This document shows positions 23,691 through 29,958 of a stretch of DNA of 29,958 nt, one piece after another; position 1 is the stretch's first letter; every line of letters starts with the position of its first letter. This DNA is from DASXRA01 sp036558905 (GTDB taxonomy: Bacteria; Actinomycetota; Actinomycetes; Mycobacteriales; Jatrophihabitantaceae), in assembly GCA_036558905.1 (NCBI GenBank), contig DATBER010000042.1, positions 1 to 29,958 of the forward strand, given 5' to 3'. A program made the position numbers and the translations under genes. The notes under the pieces were generated by a model. It did not search any database and was not told the DNA's origin. It worked only from the letters and a program-made list of their open reading frames with translations.

Positions 23691-24257
23691 ATGATTACCC
23701 TTCCCGAGCCGCCCCGCCTGATCGAGCCGACCACCGCGGTGCGGGTGTCCTACCTGACCGGCGAGCAGGCCGATTGCCTGCTGCGCGGCACCGAAACCGA
23801 CTGGCTCGGCCCGGCCAGCGAGGACTTCGACAGCTACGTCGCCGAACGCCAGGGCGTGCGTACCCGGTGGGACGTGCCGTCTACCGTCTTCTGGTATGTC
23901 GCCGGCGAGCACTACATCGGCACGCTGGTCGTCCGGCACGAATTGACCGACGACCTGGCCCAGGCCGGCGGCCACATCGGCTACCACGTCGTGGCGCCGT
24001 GGCGCCGGCAAGGTCACGCGACCCGGATGCTCGCCGCCGGGCTGGTCGAAGCGCGCCGGATCGGCCTGTCCCGGGTACTCGTGACGACCGCGCTGGACAA
24101 CGAGCCGTCGCGGCGGGTGATCCTGGCCAACGGCGGGGTGCCCGACGGGCAGGCGCGCGGCGAGGATCGGTTCTGGATCACCACCCCGACTAATACAGCC
24201 CAGCTGTCTAGTGCCCCGCGCGGCACTAGCTCGACAGACGGCGGGCCAGCCAGGTGA
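23691..24257 (+). CDS. GNAT family acetyltransferase
   Basis: The 188-residue protein has a GNAT core: VRVSYLTGEQADCLL at the start, FWYVAGEHYIGTLVVRHELT, HIGYHVVAPWRRQGHATRML with the acetyl-CoA loop, and LVTTALDNEPSRRVILANGG. It resembles the group with a GHIGYxVxPxxRxxG signature, of unknown substrate. The ATG at 23691 follows the SDR remnant by 44 bp. The last ~25 codons (from about TPTNTAQLSS) do not look like family sequence and pass through the palindrome at 24208-24229, so the original 3' end may have been altered by rearrangement. Confidence 0.82.
   Translation: MITLPEPPRLIEPTTAVRVSYLTGEQADCLLRGTETDWLGPASEDFDSYVAERQGVRTRWDVPSTVFWYVAGEHYIGTLVVRHELTDDLAQAGGHIGYHVVAPWRRQGHATRMLAAGLVEARRIGLSRVLVTTALDNEPSRRVILANGGVPDGQARGEDRFWITTPTNTAQLSSAPRGTSSTDGGPAR
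24208..24229. repeat. Palindrome CTAGTGCC-N6-GGCACTAG
   Basis: Eight-bp arms CTAGTGCC (24208-24215) and GGCACTAG (24222-24229) with a 6-nt loop. The left part CTAGTGCCCCGCGC (24208-24221) is the exact complement of 25272-25285. The right arm holds the stop of the APH remnant on the minus strand. It may act as a terminator or mark a rearrangement. Confidence 0.65.
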
Positions 24258-24801
24258 GGTAGCCCTGCGATTTCGAGCTCGCCGAGCCGGGTCAGGTGGC
24301 CGCCCACGGCGACAGCCCGGGGAGGGCGTCCAGCTGGGCGGCGTCCAGTTCGGACCATCCGCCCAGGCGGGGATGGTCGTCGGTCAGCGAGTCGGCGCCG
24401 ACGCTCGACAGCCGGGACACCGCTGCGACCACGCGCTCGAGCTCGGCCGCTCGCCACGGCTGGGCCGGCTCGTGACCGTCGATGTCGGCGAACACCAGCG
24501 CGATCCAGTCGCCGTTGTCCAGCGTCCCGAGCAGGGCGGGCGCCGGTACACCTGCCGGCAACGCTGCCGCGATCCGGGCCTCCCTGCGGTGGAAGGGCCG
24601 CTCGATCGGCCATTCGGCGCCGATCGCCTTGGCGAAGACGCGGCGCCCGTCGGCCAGCCCCAGGCGCGCGGCCAGCCCGGGTGAGAAGCCGCCGGACTGA
24701 CTCCGGTCGGCCACCGCGCGGGCGCCGGCGATCCGCTCGATGCCGCGGCGAACGTCGGCCGGCAACTCGGCCCAGAGCGGGCGGTCCTTGCTCGCAGGCA
24801 C
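24226..24801 (-). pseudogene. Aminoglycoside phosphotransferase-like gene remnant
   Basis: The first ~165 codons resemble the N-lobe of APH-fold kinases: SQSGGFSPGLAARLGLADGR, RVFAKAIGAEWPIERPFHRR, EARIAAALPAGVPAPALLGT, LVFADIDGHEPAQPW and RLGGWSELDAAQLDALPGLS. The frame then stops at TGA 24294-24292; a shifted frame continues the expected HLTRLGELE. A short normal-looking C-terminus (GYLTWLARRLSS then TAG) follows almost at once. The catalytic loop HxDxxxxN and the magnesium-binding Asp, normally about 100 residues, are gone. A frameshift plus an internal deletion make it non-functional. Resistance should not be inferred; most such family members act on unknown metabolites. Confidence 0.78.
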
Positions 24802-24889
24802 GCGGATACCTCGGTTCGGTGGGGACCCCGGCTCAGGCGAGTCCGGGCCGGCGGGGTGTCATGATCGGCACGGCGCGCCGACGCGAGAG

Positions 24890-25240
24890 TCAGCGCTGGC
24901 GCGTCTTGATATACCCGGCCAACTCGTCGTAGGCGCCCGAGCTGTTGCCGAACACGGGTAGTTGCGCGCGGTCTCCATCCAGGGCCGCACGCTGCTCTTG
25001 ACGGTGCCCGCGCCATCGAGCAGGTCGGCCTGGGTGATCGGCCGCACGCGGCCGCTGTTCACCGAGGCCTCGAGCGCGCGTTCGGTCGCGTGGTCGCAGA
25101 TGAGGGCGAGATCCGCGCCGGACAGGCCGTCGGTCGACTTCGCGATCCGGCCCAGGTCGAGGGCGTCGGCCGGTTTGCCGCGCAGGTGCAGCTCGAGGAT
25201 CGCCGCTCGGGCGGCCCGATCGGGTGCCGCGAGCGTGCAT
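24890..25240 (-). pseudogene. AAA ATPase C-terminal fragment
   Basis: Only the C-terminal part of an AAA protein survives: APDRAARAAILELHLRGKPA, STDGLSGADLALICDHATER, ALEASVNSGRVRPITQADLL and VRPWMETARNY. The arginine-finger and Walker regions are missing. After ARNY a one-base loss (about 24972) shifts the frame; the correct ending, VFGNSSGAYDELAGYIKTRQ, continues in the next frame to a TGA at 24890. Both 5' truncation and a frameshift indicate a relic. Intact relatives are ATPases with a tetratricopeptide or second AAA part, of unclear function. Confidence 0.8.
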
Positions 25241-25244
25241 CTGG

Positions 25245-25285
25245 GCGCCGGAATTACCGGCTGAATTCCCGGCGCGGGGCACTAG
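25245..25285 (-). terminator. Hairpin after the inositol-phosphatase-like gene
   Basis: GCGCCGGAATT (25245-25255) pairs with AATTCCCGGCGC (25264-25275), with one bulged base and an 8-nt loop, just downstream of the minus-strand stop at 25282. Within it GCGCGGGGCACTAG (25272-25285) is the complement of 24208-24221. A terminator is the simplest reading. Confidence 0.6.
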
Positions 25286-26070
25286 AACTGCTGGCCGATG
25301 ATCGCGACGAGCGCGGCGTGTGTGTCCGCATCGGCGGCGGCGACCAGACCCTCGACGCCGGTGTGCAGCAGCTGGCCCTGCAGGCCGGTGACGACGCAGC
25401 CGGCCGCCTCGCACAGGGCGATGCCGCTGGTGAAGTGCACGCTGTCGCGCAACCGCCCGTCGGTGACGTAGCCGGCCCGCCGCCCGGCCGCGACCCAGGC
25501 CAGGGCGAGCGTCGTCGACGAGACGCGAGGACGGAACCGGTCGGCGAACTCCGGGGCGGCCAGCATCCGAACGGCCTGGAACCGGTCGCCGTTCGGGAAG
25601 GGAGGGTCGAGGTTGACGTCGACGAGCCGGGTGTGCGCGGAGGGGACCAGCGGCTGGTCGATGCCGTCGTGGCGCAGCCGGGCCTGGACAACGTCGGTCC
25701 AAAACACCTCGCCGGCCAGCGGGTCGGCGACCGCGGCGGCCGCGACGGATCCCTTGTCGCGCAGGGCGACGTTCACCGACACGAGCGGGGTACGGGCGGC
25801 GTAGTTGAGCGTGCCGCACAGCGGGTCGACGAGCCAGGTCCGCGCCGCGACCGGCCCGACCGCACCGGCCTCCTCGCCGAGGAACCCGTCGTCCGGCCGG
25901 GCCGCGCGTAGGACGTCCATGATCGCGTGCTCGGCCTCCAGGTCGGCGTCGGTCGCGAAGTCCATCGGCGACTTGTCGAAGCGCGCGAGCGGCCCACCGT
26001 ACTTGGCCCGGACGACGGCGGCGCCGGCTTCGGCTGCCGCGACGGCCAGTTCGGCATCGGTCGGATGCAT
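25282..26070 (-). CDS. Inositol monophosphatase family protein with altered metal site
   Basis: The 262-residue protein has the IMPase fold: DKSPMDFATDADLEAEHAIM, FLGEEAG (residues 63-69), TWLVDPLCGTLNYAA (79-93) and a C-terminal TSGIALCEAAGCVV. Active relatives need WxxDPxDGTxN and a later WD; here the second Asp is Cys 85 and the WD position reads V-H (210-211), so two metal ligands appear lost while Glu 66/67 and Asp 82 remain. It may be a divergent subfamily with different chemistry or a non-catalytic protein. A 10-bp palindrome ACGTTAACGT (26078-26087) precedes the ATG. The MFS gene lies 24 bp upstream on the same strand. Confidence 0.82.
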   Translation of the reverse strand: MHPTDAELAVAAAEAGAAVVRAKYGGPLARFDKSPMDFATDADLEAEHAIMDVLRAARPDDGFLGEEAGAVGPVAARTWLVDPLCGTLNYAARTPLVSVNVALRDKGSVAAAAVADPLAGEVFWTDVVQARLRHDGIDQPLVPSAHTRLVDVNLDPPFPNGDRFQAVRMLAAPEFADRFRPRVSSTTLALAWVAAGRRAGYVTDGRLRDSVHFTSGIALCEAAGCVVTGLQGQLLHTGVEGLVAAADADTHAALVAIIGQQF

Positions 26071-26094
26071 GCCCCGAACGTTAACGTCCCTTGG

Positions 26095-27510
26095 CTACCC
26101 GATCCGATCCGCGACGCGGCCTGCGACCTCGGGTGTCGCCTCCGGAACCCGCGGCGCGGCCAGCAGACCGGAGACGGCGCCCAGACCGGCGATCACGGCG
26201 CAGAGCCAGATCGCGTGGACGAACCCGGTGGTGAACGTGGCCGGGCTCGCGTACCCCCCGGTATGGGCGAAGACGGTCGCGACCAGGGCAACCCCGAGCA
26301 CCCCGCCGAGTTCGCGGATGCTGCCGTTGACCCCGGCGGCGATGCCCATGCGCTCGGGCGGGACCGCCGAGACCACCTCGCCCGAGACGGTCGGGAACAC
26401 GAATGCGATACCGATCCCGGACAGGACCAGCGGTGCGCACAGGACGGGGTACGGCGTCGACACGTGCACGACGAGGGCGAACCACACCATCCCGATGGTC
26501 TGCAGCGCCATGCCGGCGACCAGGAACGGCCGGTTCCCGAGTCGCGTGGCGAGCGAGCCGACCAACGGCGCGACGAGCAGGCTGGGCAGGGGCCACGGCA
26601 CGAAGCGCAGCGCGGCCACGATCGGGCTGGTGTGCTGGGCGATCTGGAAGAACTGCGACATCAGGTAGACGCCACCGGCCAGGCTGGCATAGATGCAGAA
26701 GCTCACCCCGTTGGCCGCGCTGAAACTGCGGATCGCGAACAGGCCGGTCGGCATCATCGGGAACCGCGCGGCGTGCTCGCGGGCGACGAATCCGCCCAGC
26801 ACCAGCACCCCGGCGAGCAGCGGCATCCACACCGCGGCGTCGCCCCAGCCGTGCGAGGTCGACTGCACCAGTCCCCAGCTCAGGCCGAGGCAGCCGGTCG
26901 AGGCGAGGACGAGGCCGGCGACGTCGAGGGGGTGCCGAGGCCCGAACGTCTCCGTGATCGCGAGACCGGCCGCGACCGCGAGGACCAGGGCGATCGGCAC
27001 GTTCACCCAGAAGATGGCCCGCCAGCCGACGAGTTCGAGCAGGCCGCCGCCCACGAGCGGGCCGAGCACGCCGCCGGCCCCGAGCAGCGCCCCCCAGATC
27101 CCGATCGCCTTCCCGCGCGTCTCGGCCGGGTAGGCCTCGCTGATCACGGTCAACGTCAACGGCAGCACGGCCGCCGCCGCGCCACCCTGCACCGCCCGCG
27201 CCGCGATCAGCGCGCCGATGCCGGGAGCCAGCGCCGCTGCGGCCGAGGCCAGCGCGAAGACCGCCAGCCCGAGGCCGAGCATCCGGCGCCGCCCGAACCG
27301 ATCACCGAGGCCGGCCGCGGTGATGAGCAGGCACGCGAACGCCAGGTAGTAGGCGTTCATCGTCCACTCGAGCGTGCCGACCGAGCCGCCGAGGTCGGAG
27401 CGCAGCGTCGGCAACGCGGTCGTGACGACCATCGTGTCGAGGCTTGTCATGAACGCCGCGACCGATGCGACCGCGAGCGTCCGACCCGGACGAGTGGAGA
27501 CGGGTGTCAT
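26095..27510 (-). CDS. MFS drug-exporter (DHA2/EmrB-QacA type, 14 TM)
   Basis: The 471-residue membrane protein is a proton-driven exporter with about 14 helices. It starts TLAVASVAAFMTSLDTMVVT, with an Asp in helix 1 typical of DHA2 pumps. Motif A-like GDRFGRRRMLGLGLAVFA follows helix 2, and motif C-like GALLGAGGVLGPLVGGGLLE lies in helix 5. The ATG at 27510 has AAGGA upstream; a longer in-frame start would enter the operators. Two GCAACC-ATY-GGTTGC palindromes lie 35-89 bp upstream, shared with the divergent SRPBCC-ArsR pair, so the ArsR protein probably represses the pump. Substrate unknown. Confidence 0.92.
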   Translation of the reverse strand: MTPVSTRPGRTLAVASVAAFMTSLDTMVVTTALPTLRSDLGGSVGTLEWTMNAYYLAFACLLITAAGLGDRFGRRRMLGLGLAVFALASAAAALAPGIGALIAARAVQGGAAAAVLPLTLTVISEAYPAETRGKAIGIWGALLGAGGVLGPLVGGGLLELVGWRAIFWVNVPIALVLAVAAGLAITETFGPRHPLDVAGLVLASTGCLGLSWGLVQSTSHGWGDAAVWMPLLAGVLVLGGFVAREHAARFPMMPTGLFAIRSFSAANGVSFCIYASLAGGVYLMSQFFQIAQHTSPIVAALRFVPWPLPSLLVAPLVGSLATRLGNRPFLVAGMALQTIGMVWFALVVHVSTPYPVLCAPLVLSGIGIAFVFPTVSGEVVSAVPPERMGIAAGVNGSIRELGGVLGVALVATVFAHTGGYASPATFTTGFVHAIWLCAVIAGLGAVSGLLAAPRVPEATPEVAGRVADRIG

Positions 27511-27544
27511 GGGAGTCCTTCCTCGCGCGTCCGGCAGTCGATGC

Positions 27545-27599
27545 GCAACCATTGGTTGCATATTGGCAGAACACGCGACGACGTGCAACCATCGGTTGC
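27545..27599. promoter_or_regulatory. Twin operators GCAACC-ATY-GGTTGC
   Basis: GCAACCATTGGTTGC (27545-27559) and GCAACCATCGGTTGC (27585-27599) have identical 6-bp arms and are 40 bp apart centre to centre. One lies near the MFS start and the other just before the SRPBCC start, as expected for a regulator controlling both directions. The ArsR-family protein encoded downstream is the likely binder. Confidence 0.75.
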
Positions 27600-27619
27600 G
27601 ACCACGCGAAGGAGAGCAC

Positions 27620-28051
27620 ATGGAACGCGGGTCCCTGGAGAAGGAGATCCATATCGCCGCCTCGCCGGCGGTGGTCTACGAGGTCATCAGCCGGCCCGAG
27701 CACATCCGGCAGTGGTGGACCGAGCAGGTCGACTTCGTCCCCACGCCGGGCCGCGCCGGGCGCCTGTTCGTACCGATGACGGTGGTCGAGGCGATCCCCG
27801 GTCAGCGGTTCGTCTTCCGCTGGGACTACCCCCAGGGAGAAGCTCCGACGCCGCAGAACTCGATGCTGGTCACGTTCCAGCTCACCCCCGAGGGCGACGG
27901 CACGCGGCTGAAGGTCGTCGAGGACGGCTTCCGCGAGCGCGGCTGGGAGGCCGCGGTCCTGGAGGAGGAGTACTACCGCAGCCACGACCGCGGCTGGGAC
28001 GAGCACCTCGCCGACCTGGCGACCTACGCCGCCGCACTCGCCACTCGATGA
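27620..28051 (+). CDS. SRPBCC (AHSA1-like) protein
   Basis: The 143-residue START-like protein begins with SLEKEIHIAASPAVVYEVIS and RPEHIRQWWTEQVDF, the signature of AHSA1/SRPBCC proteins, followed by VVEAIPGQRFVFRWDYPQGE, LVTFQLTPEGDGTRLKVVED and a C-terminal helix. This fold binds hydrophobic ligands in a deep cavity. GGAGAG lies before the ATG. Its stop overlaps the ArsR start (ATGA). Such SRPBCC-ArsR pairs are very common, and the partner may sense or bind a ligand related to the regulator's signal. Here the divergent exporter suggests a toxic hydrophobic compound, an inference. Confidence 0.9.
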   Translation: MERGSLEKEIHIAASPAVVYEVISRPEHIRQWWTEQVDFVPTPGRAGRLFVPMTVVEAIPGQRFVFRWDYPQGEAPTPQNSMLVTFQLTPEGDGTRLKVVEDGFRERGWEAAVLEEEYYRSHDRGWDEHLADLATYAAALATR

Positions 28052-28410
28052 CCGGCAACGAGATCGACGACGAGCTGTGGGCCGCGATCGGCGACCCGAC
28101 CCGCCGCCGTGTCCTCGACCTGCTCCTGGCCGGCGGCCCGGGTACGGCCAGCGGGCTCAGCCGGCAGTTGCCGGTGACGCGGCAGGCCGTCGCGAAACAC
28201 CTCGCGGTGCTGGAGCGCGCCGGCCTGGTGAGCCCGGAGCCGGCCGGCCGAGAGGTGCGCTACGACGTGGACGCGAAGCAGTTCGCCAAGGCGGTGGCGC
28301 AGTTGGCCGCGGTCGGCCAGGCCTGGGACGGCCGCCTGCGCCGGATCCGGGCCATGGCCGAGTCGATCCAGCGGGCGGCCGACGCCGCGAAGCAGGGACC
28401 GGAAGCTTGA
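28048..28410 (+). CDS. ArsR family transcriptional regulator
   Basis: The 120-residue winged-helix protein has DELWAAIGDPTRRRVLDLLL, GTASGLSRQLPVTRQAVAKH, LAVLERAGLVSPEPAGREVR and YDVDAKQF, matching ArsR regulators paired with SRPBCC proteins. No cysteine-based metal site (ELCVCDL or similar) is present, so it is probably not a metal sensor. The ATG overlaps the previous stop by 4 nt, so it is translationally coupled. The probable operators are the twin palindromes upstream at 27545-27599. The SOS-regulated operon follows 45 bp later. Confidence 0.9.
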   Translation: MTGNEIDDELWAAIGDPTRRRVLDLLLAGGPGTASGLSRQLPVTRQAVAKHLAVLERAGLVSPEPAGREVRYDVDAKQFAKAVAQLAAVGQAWDGRLRRIRAMAESIQRAADAAKQGPEA

Positions 28411-28420
28411 CCCGGAAAAG

Positions 28421-28449
28421 TTGACTAACTCGAACAACTGTTCGAACAT
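28421..28449 (+). promoter_or_regulatory. LexA-controlled promoter of imuA'-imuB
   Basis: TTGACT (28421-28426) is a good -35 box, and GAACAT (28444-28449), 17 bp later, is an acceptable -10. The perfect SOS box TCGAAC-AACT-GTTCGA (28430-28445) lies between and overlaps the -10. The predicted start of transcription is close to the GTG at 28456, so the mRNA may have almost no leader. Confidence 0.8.
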
Positions 28450-28455
28450 TGAGGG

Positions 28456-29217
28456 GTGCCCGACCTCGCTCTCCGGGAGACCTTAACCGGACTGGCTGAC
28501 AGCGGCCGCCGGTACGCGGCTCCCCCGCTGCCGGTGGCCTCCGCGCTGCAGCCGCTGCTGCCCGACGGGCTGCGGCGGGGCAGCACGGTGCACGTGGCCG
28601 GGTCGGTGTCGCTGCTGCTCGCCCTGCTCGGCACGGCCTCGGCCGAGGGGGCCTGGTGCGCGCTGGTCGGGCTGCCCATGGTCAGCGCCGAGGCGGCCGA
28701 CGAGTACGGCATCGAGCTCAGCCGGCTGGCCGTCGTGCCGGAGCCCGGCCCGGGCTGGGCCACCGCGATCGGGGCGCTGCTCGACGCCGTCGACGTGGTG
28801 GCCACCCATCCGCCGCCGCGGGTCGTGCCGGGCGACGTGCGCCGGCTGAGCGCCCGGGCCCGCACCCACGAGTCGGTGCTGATGCCCTTCGGCGCCGACT
28901 GGCCGGGCGCCGAGGTCCGGCTGCGGATCCGCGAGGGCGAGTGGGAGGGCATCGGCCCGGACGGGTACAGCCGGCTGCGGCGCCGGCGGGTGGTTGTCAC
29001 CGCCGAGGGCCGCGGCCGGGCGGCCCAGCCCCGGACCGCCCAGCTGTGGTTACCGGCCGCCGGGGGCGGGGTCGATGCGTTCGACAACCTGGCCGCGGTA
29101 CGCGGGTCGGCTCCGGCAAGTCCAGGCGCCTTGGAAAGCTTGGCCGCGGTACGCGGGTCGGCTCCGGCAAGTCCAGGCGCCTTGGAAAGCACCGTCGTGG
29201 CCTTGCGGGCGGGGTGA
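28456..29217 (+). CDS. imuA': ImuA'-like SOS mutagenesis protein
   Basis: The 253-residue protein is encoded directly before imuB and after a LexA box. It resembles the RecA-like, Walker-less ImuA' proteins of actinobacteria: ALRETLTGLADSGRRYAAPP, LLPDGLRRGSTVHVAGSVSL, LLALLGTASAEGAWCALVGL and DVRRLSARARTHESVLMPFG. GSTVHVAGSVSL stands where a P-loop would be, without the GK[T/S]. ImuA' is thought to support the ImuB/DnaE2 mutasome in damage-induced mutagenesis. Near the C-terminus a 17-residue unit (LAAVRGSAPASPGALES) occurs twice in tandem. GTG at 28456 is chosen for its fit to the promoter; imuB follows after 3 bp. Confidence 0.88.
   Translation: MPDLALRETLTGLADSGRRYAAPPLPVASALQPLLPDGLRRGSTVHVAGSVSLLLALLGTASAEGAWCALVGLPMVSAEAADEYGIELSRLAVVPEPGPGWATAIGALLDAVDVVATHPPPRVVPGDVRRLSARARTHESVLMPFGADWPGAEVRLRIREGEWEGIGPDGYSRLRRRRVVVTAEGRGRAAQPRTAQLWLPAAGGGVDAFDNLAAVRGSAPASPGALESLAAVRGSAPASPGALESTVVALRAG
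29089..29190 (+). repeat. 51-bp perfect in-frame tandem repeat inside imuA'
   Basis: 29089-29139 and 29140-29190 differ only in the first base (CTG or TTG, both Leu), so the 17-residue unit LAAVRGSAPASPGALES is repeated identically. Near-identity at DNA level indicates a recent duplication. Confidence 0.95.
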
Positions 29218-29220
29218 GCG

Positions 29221-29958
29221 ATGCCGCCCCGGATGATCGCGGTGTGGTGCCCGGACTGGCCGGTCACCGCCGCCTGCGCCGACGTCGGCACGTCCGACGA
29301 GGGCCCGGTCGCCGTGTTCACGGCCAACCGGGTCGTGGCCTGCTCGCACGAGGCGCGCGAGTTCGGGGTACGCCGGGGGCTGCGCCGGCGCGAGGCCCAG
29401 GCCCGCTGCCCCGAGCTGGCCGTGCTGGCCCGCAACGAGGCGGCCGAGGCCCGGCTGTTCGAGCCGATCGTGCTGGCCCTGGAGTCGATCGCGCCGGGCG
29501 TCGAGGTCACCCGGCCGGGGCTGGCCGCGATCGGGATGCGCGGGCCGACCCGGTACTTCGGCAGCGAGACGGCGGTGCTGCACGCGCTGTCGCGCGCGGT
29601 GGGGGCCGCGCCGGCGCAGGACGGTCCGAAGCGGCTGGCGGTCACCGCGCTGATCGGGGTGGCCGACGGCTCGTTCGCCGCCGAGCAGGCCGCCCGGCAG
29701 GGCATCATCGTGCCGCCCGGCGAATCGGCCGAGTTCCTCGCCGGGTTGCCGGTCAGCCTGCTCGACCCGTCCGGCGACTCGCCGCTGATCGACCTGCTGC
29801 GCCGCCTCGGGCTGCGCACCCTGGGCGCGTTCGCGGCGCTGCCGCCGGGCGAGGTGCGTGCCCGGTTCGGTCCGGACGGGGCCTGGGCGCACCGGCAAGC
29901 CGGCGGTCGCGACGACCGTCCGCTGGCGGCTCGGCGGCCCCCGCCCGAACTCGTCGCC
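29221..29958 (+). CDS. imuB: ImuB, Y-family polymerase-like mutasome protein (5' part)
   Basis: The frame starts with ATG at 29221 and stays open to the window end; 246 codons are visible. ImuB is a Y-family polymerase relative that links DnaE2 to the sliding clamp during SOS mutagenesis. It begins MIAVWCPDWPVTAA, where active polymerases have a DxDxFF metal motif; the first metal Asp and the SxDE motif (here IGMRGPTRYFG) are absent, as expected for catalytically dead ImuB. Also visible are GLRRREAQARCPELAVL and LALESIAPGVEVTRPGLAAI, and the helix-hairpin region LLRRLGLRTLGAFAALPPGE. It follows imuA' by 3 bp. The C-terminal clamp-binding region lies beyond the window. Confidence 0.93.
   Translation, partial: MPPRMIAVWCPDWPVTAACADVGTSDEGPVAVFTANRVVACSHEAREFGVRRGLRRREAQARCPELAVLARNEAAEARLFEPIVLALESIAPGVEVTRPGLAAIGMRGPTRYFGSETAVLHALSRAVGAAPAQDGPKRLAVTALIGVADGSFAAEQAARQGIIVPPGESAEFLAGLPVSLLDPSGDSPLIDLLRRLGLRTLGAFAALPPGEVRARFGPDGAWAHRQAGGRDDRPLAARRPPPELVA

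Noticed and set aside
24292..24801. Functional aminoglycoside resistance gene
   Set aside because: The catalytic HxDxxxxN loop and magnesium-binding Asp are deleted, and there is a frameshift.
25927..28410. 827-codon frame ending in the ArsR protein
   Set aside because: Only the last 120 codons resemble a protein; the rest is antisense to the phosphatase-like and MFS genes and crosses the SRPBCC gene in another frame. The ATG at 28048 with ATGA overlap is the true start.

Overview
The window is very GC-rich chromosomal DNA (strong G/C bias at third codon positions, many GTG starts) from an actinomycete. Mycothiol S-conjugate amidase (mca), a greA / small membrane protein / mca neighbourhood like that of Mycobacterium, an actinobacterial-type LexA box (TCGAAC-N4-GTTCGA) and an imuA'-imuB mutasome start all point to Actinomycetota. 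I cannot name the genus. I saw no tRNA, rRNA, CRISPR array or intact insertion sequence.

Layout. 1-3.5 kb: the 3' end of an M24 aminopeptidase, a wrecked M36 metalloprotease gene on the opposite strand, an arfB-like ribosome rescue factor, an 18-bp perfect hairpin and a secreted M1 metallopeptidase. 3.5-6.1 kb: a winged-helix protein and a DUF3224 protein in one operon, divergent from a WYL-domain regulator. 6.1-9.3 kb: small membrane protein plus mca, an alpha/beta-hydrolase lipoprotein divergent from a PadR regulator, then greA. 9.3-11.6 kb: AsnC regulator and a DrrAB-type ABC exporter. 11.8-15.2 kb: a MoxR/Mg-chelatase-like AAA+ ATPase overlapping a VWA protein. 15.2-15.7 kb: a repeat-rich non-coding stretch. 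15.7-17.8 kb: a tight four-gene operon with a SigE-family ECF sigma factor and a membrane partner. 17.8-21.7 kb: a GNAT/acyl-CoA-synthetase fusion (PatA-like protein acetyltransferase) and an AcuC-type deacetylase, so the writer and eraser of lysine acetylation lie together. 22-24.3 kb: cutA, two acetyltransferases, a VOC protein and an SDR remnant. 24.2-25.3 kb: two further gene remnants (aminoglycoside phosphotransferase-like, AAA ATPase). 25.3-28.4 kb: an inositol-phosphatase-like protein lacking metal ligands, an MFS exporter, and a divergent SRPBCC-ArsR pair sharing twin operators with it. 28.4 kb to the end: an SOS-controlled imuA'-imuB operon; imuB runs off the window.

The strongest new observations are regulatory. 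The PadR gene has a perfect ATGT-N8-ACAT operator, and a close copy (ATGTCG-N4-CGACAT in both) lies upstream of the DrrAB exporter about 3 kb away, suggesting one regulator for both. Two identical-arm palindromes sit between the MFS exporter and SRPBCC-ArsR. A perfect LexA box overlaps a promoter that may yield a leaderless imuA' mRNA. There are four degraded genes, three clustered at 23.3-25.25 kb, and a shared TAG-TGCC-type 3'-end sequence recurs around that cluster. I did not find a convincing wholly new defence or metabolic system; the AAA+/VWA pair is the best candidate for poorly understood biology.
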